Below are positions 53,723 through 61,554 of a stretch of DNA of 64,000 nt, one piece after another. The notes beneath the pieces were generated by a model. It did not search any database and was not told where the DNA came from. It saw nothing but the letters and a program-made list of their open reading frames with translations. A program made the position numbers and the translations under genes. Each line of letters begins with the position of its first letter. The first letter of the stretch is position 1. The stretch is from an uncultured Acetobacteroides sp. (lineage in GTDB: Bacteria; Bacteroidota; Bacteroidia; Bacteroidales; ZOR0009), in NCBI RefSeq assembly GCF_963678165.1, contig NZ_OY782755.1:434001-498000 (forward strand), given 5' to 3'.

Positions 53723-55759
53723 ATGCAAATCAAATCATTCACAAAACCGCTAATCATTCTTGCCGCGATAGGCCTGATTGCCGTATCGTGCTCCAAGAAG
53801 AAGGGGGAGTCGAAAGACCTGCTGCTTTCGACGATGGACACCACCGTTAATCCTGGCGACGACTTCTTTAAGTACGCCAATGGACTTTGGATTAAGAACA
53901 ACCCCATACCTGCAGCCTACAGCCGCTGGGGTATTGGCAACGTCATCAACGATGAGATCTACGATCGCCTTCGCACCATCAACGAGAGTTCTCTGAAGGA
54001 GGGTGGAACAAAGGGCAGCAACACCCAAAAGATCGGCGACTTCTGGTACAGCGGTATGGATACCGTTTCCATCGAAAAGGAGAAGCTAAATCCGCTTAAG
54101 GCCGATTTGAACCGAATCGCACGTATGAAGAGCACTGCTGATGTTCTTGCTGAGGTGGCCTACCTGCATACGCTGGGCATGCAGCCGCTGTTTGCCATGT
54201 ATGCCGGTCAGGACCAAAAGAACTCGGATGTTATTGCCCTTTACCTAGAACAAGGTGGTATCGGTCTTCCCGATCGCGACTACTTCTTCAATACCGACAA
54301 GCATACTGCCGATGTTCGTAAGGATTACCAGAACGCCTACTTAGTAAACATGTGCAAACTTTCGGGCATTAACCCACAGCAAGCAACAGGGGTATACAAA
54401 CTCGAAGAAGGTTTGGCTAAGGCATCGCGCAAGCTCGAGGCGCTTCGCGATCCTTACAAGAACTACAACAAGATGTCGATTGCTCAACTGAATAAGCTAA
54501 CACCAGGTGTCGATTGGGCTAAGATGCTTCCAGCAATGAAGGTGAAGAAGGTTGATTCGGTGATTGTAGGTCAGCCAGAATTCCTAAAGCAGGTTGCTGC
54601 AAACCTCAAGTCAGCTTCAATCGATACTTGGAAGGCATACCTGACGCTTAACCTGCTCAACGAATATGCTGCATACATGCATAAGGATATCAACAAGGAG
54701 AACTTTAGGTTCTACGGCACCGTACTTTCGGGAGCAAAGGAGCAGCGCCCACGTTGGAAGCGCGTACTTAGCGCCGAAGAGGGGGCAATGGGCGAGATCC
54801 TTGGCCAACTATTCGTTAAGGAGTACTTCCCTGCACGTACTAAGAAACGCTACGAGGATATGGTGGAGAACGTGAAGACCGCCTTTGGCGAGCGTATCAA
54901 AAAACTCGACTGGATGAGCCAGTCCACCAAGGAGAAGGCGCTTGCTAAGCTTGCCAAGGTTTCCAAAAAGGTTGGCTACCCCGATAAGTGGAAAGATTTT
55001 TCGAGCCTAAGGGTTGATCGTGGCCCATTTGTGCTGAACATGAAGCGTGCTGGCGAATTCTGGTATGCCTACAACATCAACAAACTGGGCAAGCCTGTCG
55101 ATCGTACCGAATGGGATATGACCCCACAAACCTACAACGCCTACTACAACCCATCGAACAACGAAATTGTGCTTCCTGCCGCCATTTTCTCCATCCCCGG
55201 CTGGAACGATGACGATATCGACGATGCCATTGTGTACGGCTACGCTGCCGCATCTACCATTGGTCACGAGATGACCCACGGCTTCGACGATCAAGGCTGC
55301 CAGTACAACGAAAAGGGTAACCTTGTAAAGTGGTGGACTCCCGTTGATGAGAAGAACTTTGCCGATCGTACCAAGAAGATCGTGACTCAGTTCAACAACT
55401 TTGTTGTGCTCGATAGCGTTCACGTAAACGGCGAAGCTTCGCAGGGTGAAAACATTGCCGACCTAGGTGGAATCGTTATCGCTTGGGATGCATTTACCAA
55501 AACCAAGCAGTACAAGGAGGGTAAGAAGATCAATGGCCTTACTCCTGCTCAACGCTACTTTCTTGGCTATGCCTTAGGATGGCTTGGTCATCAGCGCGAC
55601 GAAGCGTTGGCCAACCAGATTATGACTGACGTTCATGCGCCTGCCAACCTCCGTGTAAACGGACCATTCTCCAATGTCGATGCATTTTACGATGCATTCA
55701 ACGTGAAGCCTGGTAATAAGATGTATGTTCCCGCAAAGGATAGAATTAAGATTTGGTAG
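53723..55759 (+). CDS. M13-family zinc metallopeptidase (lipoprotein)
   Basis: Neprilysin/PepO-type endopeptidase that cuts small peptides. The start at 53723 (MQIKSFTKPLIILAAIGLIAVSCSKKK) gives 678 residues with a lipobox ending in Cys23, so it is anchored to a membrane facing the periplasm. The N-terminal M13 domain (about 45-420) is followed by the catalytic part with VLPAAIF, STIGHEMTHGFDDQG (zinc His, Glu, His) and GENIADLGGIVIAWDAF (third ligand Glu). It ends in the family tail NVKPGNKMYVPAKDRIKIW. Monocistronic, with its own terminator. Confidence 0.95.
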   Translation: MQIKSFTKPLIILAAIGLIAVSCSKKKGESKDLLLSTMDTTVNPGDDFFKYANGLWIKNNPIPAAYSRWGIGNVINDEIYDRLRTINESSLKEGGTKGSNTQKIGDFWYSGMDTVSIEKEKLNPLKADLNRIARMKSTADVLAEVAYLHTLGMQPLFAMYAGQDQKNSDVIALYLEQGGIGLPDRDYFFNTDKHTADVRKDYQNAYLVNMCKLSGINPQQATGVYKLEEGLAKASRKLEALRDPYKNYNKMSIAQLNKLTPGVDWAKMLPAMKVKKVDSVIVGQPEFLKQVAANLKSASIDTWKAYLTLNLLNEYAAYMHKDINKENFRFYGTVLSGAKEQRPRWKRVLSAEEGAMGEILGQLFVKEYFPARTKKRYEDMVENVKTAFGERIKKLDWMSQSTKEKALAKLAKVSKKVGYPDKWKDFSSLRVDRGPFVLNMKRAGEFWYAYNINKLGKPVDRTEWDMTPQTYNAYYNPSNNEIVLPAAIFSIPGWNDDDIDDAIVYGYAAASTIGHEMTHGFDDQGCQYNEKGNLVKWWTPVDEKNFADRTKKIVTQFNNFVVLDSVHVNGEASQGENIADLGGIVIAWDAFTKTKQYKEGKKINGLTPAQRYFLGYALGWLGHQRDEALANQIMTDVHAPANLRVNGPFSNVDAFYDAFNVKPGNKMYVPAKDRIKIW

Positions 55760-55781
55760 CAGCTGCTATACTTTTTACAAA

Positions 55782-55816
55782 AACCTGCCTGCAGACCTCT
55801 GTAGACAGGTTTTTTG
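55782..55816 (+). terminator. Terminator after the M13 peptidase gene
   Basis: AACCTGCCTGCA (55782-55793) pairs with TGTAGACAGGTT (55800-55811) with one mismatch and one G.T, followed by a T run. Confidence 0.85.
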
Positions 55817-55861
55817 TTGCTCACCAGCAGAGCGCAATTAAAAATTGTTAAGCATTAGCCT

Positions 55862-55917
55862 TTTGAGGGATGGTGCTCGAAAAGTTATATCTTTGCTCAT
55901 TAATCTAAATTTAGATT
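55862..55917 (+). promoter_or_regulatory. Promoter of the dCMP deaminase - CtpA operon with palindrome at the start site
   Basis: TTTG (55862-55865), a 22-base spacer and TATCTTTG (55888-55895) match both Bacteroidetes boxes exactly. The perfect 16-base palindrome AATCTAAATTTAGATT (55902-55917) begins 7 bases after the -7 box, at the expected transcription start, and could be an operator. Leader of about 75 bases. Confidence 0.7.
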
Positions 55918-55977
55918 CGTTGAAGCCTAAACGACGAGTATTTAGTGACTTTTATTTCAGATAACTAAAAAATTGGT

Positions 55978-56424
55978 ATGGATACCTGCCAAGAGATAGC
56001 TGTTAGTGCCGAAAAACAGCTTCAGTTCGACCGGAGTTACCTTGAAATGGCCAGAATATGGGCAAATAATTCCTACTGCGTACGCCGTAAGGTTGGTGCT
56101 CTTCTGGTTAAGAATAGGATGATTATATCGGATGGATATAACGGTACTCCGGTAGGATTCGATAATGTATGTGAGGATATTGAAGGAAAAACGCTGCCGT
56201 ATGTGCTTCATGCTGAGGCCAACGCTATCTCGAAAGTTGCCAAGAGCAATAACTCCAGCGATGGAGCCACTCTTTACATTACCGCTTCGCCTTGCGTGGA
56301 GTGCTCAAAGCTCATCATCCAAGCTGGAATTGTTCGAGTAGTTTACATAGATTTATACCACAATACCGACGGCATCGACCTCCTAAAACGTGCCGGGATA
56401 AAGGTAGAACAGATCGCTATTTAA
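55978..56424 (+). CDS. Deoxycytidylate (dCMP) deaminase
   Basis: Zinc enzyme that turns dCMP into dUMP for thymidylate synthesis; cytosolic. 148 residues. Zinc ligands: His and the proton-shuttle Glu in VLHAEANAI, and the two Cys in SPCVECSKLII. The N-terminal ARIWANNSYCVRRKVGALLVKNRMIISDGYNGTPVGFDN is the family fold. It is the first gene of an operon with the processing peptidase 12 bases downstream, a pairing that I have no functional reason for. Confidence 0.95.
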   Translation: MDTCQEIAVSAEKQLQFDRSYLEMARIWANNSYCVRRKVGALLVKNRMIISDGYNGTPVGFDNVCEDIEGKTLPYVLHAEANAISKVAKSNNSSDGATLYITASPCVECSKLIIQAGIVRVVYIDLYHNTDGIDLLKRAGIKVEQIAI

Positions 56425-56436
56425 TTTTTTATTGAA

Positions 56437-58053
56437 ATGTCATACGACAACAAGAAGCGCGACATCCTGCTGCCCATCTTAATTGCTTCAGCTTTGATAG
56501 TAGGCGTCCTAATTGGCCTTCAGCTTCGCGAAAACGATATCAAACGCAGCCGCCTTTTCAGCTCAAAATCGGATAAACTCAATGCCATAATGAACTACAT
56601 TGAGGAGGAGTATGTCGATACCATATCGAGGGATTCGCTGGTGGAGAAGACTATTCCGCTTATGATGGCTAACCTCGATCCCCACTCGGTTTACATCCCT
56701 GCAAAGGAAATTGAGGCGGTGAACGAATCGCTTGATGGCGAGTTTAGCGGTATTGGGGTTGAGTTTAACATGCCCAGCGATACGGTTGTCGTTCTTAATA
56801 CGGTGCCAGGTGGCCCATCCGAAAAGGTGGGAATTAAGTCTGGCGATAGAATTGTGAGGATAAACGATACCACCATTGCAGGAGTTAAGTTTCCGCAGGG
56901 AAAAATTATGAAGCGCCTTCGCGGCAAAACCGGAACCAAGGTGAATGTAAGCGTTAAGCGTCGTGGTGTCGCTCAGCTCATCAAGTTTACCATTGTTCGA
57001 GATGTTATTCCGGTAAAGAGTGTTGATGTTGCCTACATGATTGAACCTAAGGTTGGCTACATCAAGGTGTCGAAGTTTGCCCGCGATACCTATAAGGAGT
57101 TTGATGAGGCCATCAATAAGCTCCACAACCAGGGAATGAAGAAGGTTATTGTTGACCTTCGTGGAAATACTGGAGGATACCTCGACCAGGCAGTTGAAAT
57201 CGTTAACGAGTTTCTTCCCGAAAATAAGCTTATCGTATATACCCAAGGAAAGGCTCGCCCACGTCAGAATCTTTACTCCGACGCACGCGGAGGTGCCAAA
57301 AGCGATGAACTTGTTATTCTTATCGATGAGGAGAGCGCATCTGCTAGCGAAATTATGGCTGGTGCCATTCAGGATAACGACCGAGGAACCATTGTCGGAC
57401 GACGCTCGTTTGGTAAGGGATTGGTGCAGGAGCAGGCTAGCTTAACCGATGGTTCGGCTATCCGTCTTACCGTTGCCCGCTACTATACGCCAACAGGTCG
57501 TTCCATTCAAAAACCCTACAAACTAGGCGATGGAGCCGACTACTACATGGATCTCAGCAACCGATATATTCATGGAGAGATGGCAAACTCCGATAGCATT
57601 AAGTTAAATACAAAGCTTCGCTATAAAACGCCTAAGGGTAAGATTGTGTATGGTGGCGGCGGTATTATGCCCGACATCTTTGTTCCATTAGATACCGTTG
57701 GGCTTGGAAAGTTCTATAAGAAAGTTTACGAGCAGAGCTTGATCTTTAAGTTTACTGCTGCCTTCTCCGATATTCATAGGCAAGAACTCAATAAGATTAC
57801 TAAGATCGGGCAACTTAAGCAGTACCTTACCGGACAAAACCTGATGGGGCAGTTTATCGCCTACTGTGCAAAGTCTGGGGTTTATCCCGAAGGTCGAGAT
57901 CTTAAGCATTCGTATAAGCTTATTGATGCGCAGCTGAAGGCCTTTGTTGGAAGAAATACTCCTCTAAACGATGAGGGCTTCTATCCATTTATTGAATCAA
58001 TTGACAACGTGTTGAATCGCGCCGTTAATGAATTCCATAAAAGAAGGAGATAG
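56437..58053 (+). CDS. C-terminal processing peptidase (S41, CtpA/Tsp type)
   Basis: Periplasmic serine peptidase of 538 residues that trims C-termini of envelope proteins. An N-terminal membrane anchor (ILLPILIASALIVGVLIGLQL, about 10-30) is followed by an N-terminal helical part, a PDZ domain (about 100-190; GIGVEFNMPSDTVVVLNTVPGGPSEKVGIKSGDRIVRIND) and the S41 core (about 195-380) with catalytic Ser in DEESASASEIMAGA and Lys in VGRRSFGKGLVQ. A C-terminal region (about 400-538) is extra to the E. coli short form. It is co-transcribed with the dCMP deaminase gene and ends in a strong terminator. Confidence 0.94.
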   Translation: MSYDNKKRDILLPILIASALIVGVLIGLQLRENDIKRSRLFSSKSDKLNAIMNYIEEEYVDTISRDSLVEKTIPLMMANLDPHSVYIPAKEIEAVNESLDGEFSGIGVEFNMPSDTVVVLNTVPGGPSEKVGIKSGDRIVRINDTTIAGVKFPQGKIMKRLRGKTGTKVNVSVKRRGVAQLIKFTIVRDVIPVKSVDVAYMIEPKVGYIKVSKFARDTYKEFDEAINKLHNQGMKKVIVDLRGNTGGYLDQAVEIVNEFLPENKLIVYTQGKARPRQNLYSDARGGAKSDELVILIDEESASASEIMAGAIQDNDRGTIVGRRSFGKGLVQEQASLTDGSAIRLTVARYYTPTGRSIQKPYKLGDGADYYMDLSNRYIHGEMANSDSIKLNTKLRYKTPKGKIVYGGGGIMPDIFVPLDTVGLGKFYKKVYEQSLIFKFTAAFSDIHRQELNKITKIGQLKQYLTGQNLMGQFIAYCAKSGVYPEGRDLKHSYKLIDAQLKAFVGRNTPLNDEGFYPFIESIDNVLNRAVNEFHKRRR

Positions 58054-58075
58054 TCAATCCAACATAAAAGAATAG

Positions 58076-58108
58076 AAAAGGGAGATTCGGGTTCGAATCT
58101 CCCTTTTT
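58076..58108 (+). terminator. Terminator after the processing peptidase gene
   Basis: A 14-pair perfect stem (58076-58089 with 58094-58107), loop GGTT, then T residues; also usable on the minus strand. Confidence 0.95.
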
Positions 58109-58219
58109 ATTTGCCGTTTGTATCGGTAAAGGATATTTCGGGCGTTTATGGATGGTTGTGTAAATAGGCTGCTTGAAAAAGGGGTAGCAATGCCATACTT
58201 TGGCGCAAAAATTTGATTC

Positions 58220-60064
58220 ATGAGACATATAAAAGCGATTGTACTGACTACAATACTTGCGCTAATGTTCCTAGGCGTTTCGGCACAGGTAGAGCGCATC
58301 GATCCTCCTTACTGGTGGGTGGGGATGAAGAACGGCAACCTGCAGCTGCTGGTTAGCGGTAAATCGCTTGCAAGCCTTGAACCACGGATTAATCAGGCAG
58401 GCATTACCCTCGAAAAGGTAAGCCGATTCGAGAATGCCAACTACCTAGCTCTCGATATTGCCATTGCGCCCGATATGAAGGCAACTACCTTCAACATCGA
58501 ATTTCTAAAGAATGGGAAGAAAACTTTTGTTAAGCCTTACACGCTTAAGGCGCGGGCTAACGATACTAAAACCCATCAGGGATTTAACTCGCAGGATGTT
58601 GTTTATCTGATTATGCCCGACCGCTTCTCGAATGGCGATCCATCCAACGACAACATTAAAGGAATGGAGCAGCTGGATCGTAAGGCGCTTTTTGGACGCC
58701 ATGGTGGCGACATTCAGGGGCTGATTAACCATATCGACTACTTCAAGAACTTGGGGGTAACATCTGTTTGGCTAAATCCTGTTCAGGAGAACGACCAGCC
58801 AGTGCAGTCGTATCACGGCTATGCCATCACCGACCTTTACCGTATTGATCGTCGCTTTGGTAGCAATGATCTCTACTTCGATTTTGTAAGGAAATCTCAC
58901 GACAAGGGGCTTAAGGTTATCATGGATATGGTGTTCAATCATATTGGCACTAACACCTACTTTGTGAAGGATCTCCCTTCTAAGGACTGGCTCAACTACC
59001 CCGATACCAAGGAGCGCTCCAACTTTCGTGGTGAGGTAATTAGCGATCCTCATGCATCTGTAGCCGACCGCGAGAAGATGTGCAACGGCTGGTTTGATGG
59101 CAGCATGGCCGACCTTAACCAGTGCAACCCTTTTGTTTACCGCTACCTTGTTCAAAGCTCCATTTGGTGGATTGAGGCTGCTGGATTGGATGGTATCCGC
59201 ATGGACACCTACCCCTATCCTGATAAGAATGCCATGGCTAGCTGGATTCCTGAGGTGATGAGCGAGTATCCCAACATTAATATCGTGGGCGAATGCTGGC
59301 TGCAAACCGTACCTGCTACTGCCTACTGGCAGAACGGAGGCTTCAATAGGGATGGCTACCAGTCTACCTTGCGCTCAATTACCGATTTCCCTCTTTACAA
59401 CAACCTTGCAGCTGCATTTAGGGAGAAGACTGGCTGGGGCGAAGGGCTTGCCCGCCTTTACACCGTTCTTACGCAGGATAACATGTACGCCAATCCGAAC
59501 GATCTACTCGTATTCCCCGATAACCACGACTTAACCCGCCTATACACCAGCCTTGGCGGTAACCTTGATTGGTGGAAGCAGGCCATAGCCTTTGTTCTTA
59601 CCACTCGTGGAATACCTCAAATCTACTACGGCACCGAGTATCTCGACCATAACAACGAGGGTGGCGAGCACGGCTATATTCGCAAGGATTTTCCTGGAGG
59701 TTGGGCTGGCGATACCGTTAACGTAGCCACGGGAAAGGGGCTTAGCGCTAAGCAAGCCGAGGCGATGAAGTACATGACCACCCTGCTAAACTGGCGCAAA
59801 ACCAGCGAGGCTGTAGGGAAGGGGAAGCTAACCCAGTTTATCCCCGATGGCGATACCTACACCTACTTTAAAACCTACAACGGTAAGGCGGTGATGGTTG
59901 TCCTTAACAACGGCGATGCCCGTAAGCTGGAGCTGAAGCGCTTCAACGAAATCCTTAAGGACTTCAAGGGAGGTAGGGATGTTGCCACTGGAGATGCCTA
60001 CTCGTTTGAAGGTGGAGCTATCGATCTGAAGGGGCATAACGCGCTTATCCTCGATCTGAAATAG
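58220..60064 (+). CDS. Secreted GH13 alpha-amylase family enzyme (neopullulanase/cyclomaltodextrinase-like)
   Basis: Splits alpha-glucans; periplasmic by its signal peptide (MRHIKAIVLTTILALMFLGVSAQ). 614 residues. The N-terminal maltogenic-type domain (about 24-115) precedes the TIM barrel (about 125-520). Regions: MDMVFNH (region I), DGIRMDTYPYP (nucleophile Asp), NIVGECWLQ (acid/base Glu) and VFPDNHDLTR (third acid). The motif MPDRFSNGDPSNDN is a calcium-binding start common in SusA-like enzymes. The C-terminal beta domain ends the protein. No susC/susD genes are beside it. Confidence 0.94.
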   Translation: MRHIKAIVLTTILALMFLGVSAQVERIDPPYWWVGMKNGNLQLLVSGKSLASLEPRINQAGITLEKVSRFENANYLALDIAIAPDMKATTFNIEFLKNGKKTFVKPYTLKARANDTKTHQGFNSQDVVYLIMPDRFSNGDPSNDNIKGMEQLDRKALFGRHGGDIQGLINHIDYFKNLGVTSVWLNPVQENDQPVQSYHGYAITDLYRIDRRFGSNDLYFDFVRKSHDKGLKVIMDMVFNHIGTNTYFVKDLPSKDWLNYPDTKERSNFRGEVISDPHASVADREKMCNGWFDGSMADLNQCNPFVYRYLVQSSIWWIEAAGLDGIRMDTYPYPDKNAMASWIPEVMSEYPNINIVGECWLQTVPATAYWQNGGFNRDGYQSTLRSITDFPLYNNLAAAFREKTGWGEGLARLYTVLTQDNMYANPNDLLVFPDNHDLTRLYTSLGGNLDWWKQAIAFVLTTRGIPQIYYGTEYLDHNNEGGEHGYIRKDFPGGWAGDTVNVATGKGLSAKQAEAMKYMTTLLNWRKTSEAVGKGKLTQFIPDGDTYTYFKTYNGKAVMVVLNNGDARKLELKRFNEILKDFKGGRDVATGDAYSFEGGAIDLKGHNALILDLK

Positions 60065-60096
60065 GCAAAACAAGCTGCTATTCTTATATTATATGT

Positions 60097-60128
60097 AGAG
60101 GGGGCATTCCTAAGCGGATGCTCCCTCT
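60097..60128. terminator. Stem-loop between the GH13 and GNAT genes
   Basis: AGAGGGGGCAT (60097-60107) pairs with ATGCTCCCTCT (60118-60128) with one mismatch. It lies between convergent genes; T tracts are weak. Confidence 0.6.
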
Positions 60129-60168
60129 TTGTTTAAGCATTGTTGTTGGTGCCCTATTGGATGGGCTT

Positions 60169-60630
60169 TTACTCTAGTATCAGCTTTTGCATGCCAACGC
60201 TGCTGGCGATGTTGGCGTACATGCCGTAGCTGGCAATTTGCTTGTACCCGAACTTGGCGTAGAGTTGCATGGCTTCGGGTTGCTTGGTGCTGGTTTGGAG
60301 TATCAGCTTGATAAAGTCGTGCTGCCCCGCCCATAGTTCAAGCTCCATAAGGATTATCGATGCAACCCCTTTACGGCGGTAGTCCTTGCGGACGTACATT
60401 CGTTTTATTTCGGCAGTGCTATCGTCGAAGGGCTTAAAGCAGCCAAAGCCGACGGGCGTATCGCCATCGTAGGCAACGATTACCGTGTCGATGTAGCTTT
60501 GCGGAGTGTCGTAGCGGTCGCAGCGTTGCTGGATGCTATCGTCGCGTTGGCTAAGCTCGGCTTCGAGTTCGGCTTCGAGCATCCGAAAGGTGGGGTCGTT
60601 GCTGTTGGTTCTAGTGTTTCTTAGGTTCAT
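60169..60630 (-). CDS. GNAT-family N-acetyltransferase
   Basis: Acetyl-CoA-dependent transferase of 153 residues; cytosolic. The acetyl-CoA pyrophosphate loop is in MYVRKDYRRKGVASIILMELE, preceded by the strand CFKPFDDSTAEIKR and followed by LILQTSTKQPEAMQLYAKFGYKQI, a standard motif A/B layout. The acceptor is unknown. It is flanked by stem-loops on both sides, so it is probably transcribed alone. Confidence 0.9.
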   Translation of the reverse strand: MNLRNTRTNSNDPTFRMLEAELEAELSQRDDSIQQRCDRYDTPQSYIDTVIVAYDGDTPVGFGCFKPFDDSTAEIKRMYVRKDYRRKGVASIILMELELWAGQHDFIKLILQTSTKQPEAMQLYAKFGYKQIASYGMYANIASSVGMQKLILE

Positions 60631-60695
60631 GTGCTGAAGTTGTTTTTCAAGCGTAATATACGTAAAAATGATATCGTGTGGTGTTATGTGAAAAT

Positions 60696-60724
60696 AAAAG
60701 AGGAGGGGATTCCCCTCCTCTTTT
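60696..60724. terminator. Terminator after the LytTR regulator gene (bidirectional)
   Basis: AAAAGAGGAGGGG (60696-60708) pairs with CCCCTCCTCTTTT (60712-60724), a 13-pair stem with A and T runs at the two ends. Confidence 0.9.
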
Positions 60725-60789
60725 TCTTGTTTTCGAAGACCTGCTTTTATGCAGATTCCGATATGGTTATTTTTACTCAGGACTTCAAC

Positions 60790-61548
60790 TTATATTCTAA
60801 AACAATCCTTAATGGCCTCTCCGTAGTTTCGGCCCGACACTATGCGGGAGTGTTTGGTGTCGTTTAGGATGAAGACGAATCGGGCACCGAGGTAGCGCTG
60901 CAGCTCGTGTACCATCTGGGTGTTGATGATGGTCGACTTGTGAATCCTTAGGAAATGCTCGGGAAGAGACTCCTCTAGCTCCTTTAGCGATTGGTCGATT
61001 ACGTGCTCCCTACCATCGCGGGTGAAGATGGAGACGTACTTATCACCCGACATGAAGTAGGAGACCTCGTTTACCGATACCAGCGTGATGCGCTCGCCGT
61101 GCCTTACGGGAATGGTGGCAATTCGTCGACGTTCCTGTTGTGGCTGCATCTGCCTAATTAAGGCCGATATGTCGGTAAGGGTAACCTTTTGCTCCATCCT
61201 CTCGAGTTTCTGGACCGTGAGGGCAATGCGCTCGGGGCTGACTGGCTTAAGCAGGTAGTCGATGCTCAGCGTGTTGAAGGCTTCCAGCGCATACCTGTCG
61301 TAGGCAGTGCAGAATACTACCATAGGCAGATGCTTTACCTGCTGCATAACTTCCAATCCGTTGAGGAGAGGCATCTGGATATCGAGAAAGATGAGGTCGG
61401 GGCGCTCGCGCTCGATTAGGTCTACGGCAGTAGCACCGTCGGCGGCTTCGCCAACGATGCTAATATGGTTGTGGTAGGGGCTCAGAAGCAGCCTTAGCCT
61501 TTCGCGAGCGAGTGGCTCGTCGTCGATAAGGAGTGTTTGTAGTGGCAT
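60790..61548 (-). CDS. LytTR-type response regulator
   Basis: DNA-binding regulator of 252 residues, partner of the kinase encoded 6 bases upstream. Receiver domain (about 4-120) with acidic pair DDEP, phosphoacceptor Asp57 in LIFLDIQMPLLNG and Lys in LLKPV. The LytTR output domain (about 145-245) shows GERITLVSVNEVSYFMSGDKYVSIFTRDGREHV and FLRIHKSTIINTQMV. Such pairs in Bacteroidetes commonly control envelope or exopolysaccharide genes; the targets here are not known. Confidence 0.95.
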   Translation of the reverse strand: MPLQTLLIDDEPLARERLRLLLSPYHNHISIVGEAADGATAVDLIERERPDLIFLDIQMPLLNGLEVMQQVKHLPMVVFCTAYDRYALEAFNTLSIDYLLKPVSPERIALTVQKLERMEQKVTLTDISALIRQMQPQQERRRIATIPVRHGERITLVSVNEVSYFMSGDKYVSIFTRDGREHVIDQSLKELEESLPEHFLRIHKSTIINTQMVHELQRYLGARFVFILNDTKHSRIVSGRNYGEAIKDCFRI

Positions 61549-61554
61549 TGGCGT

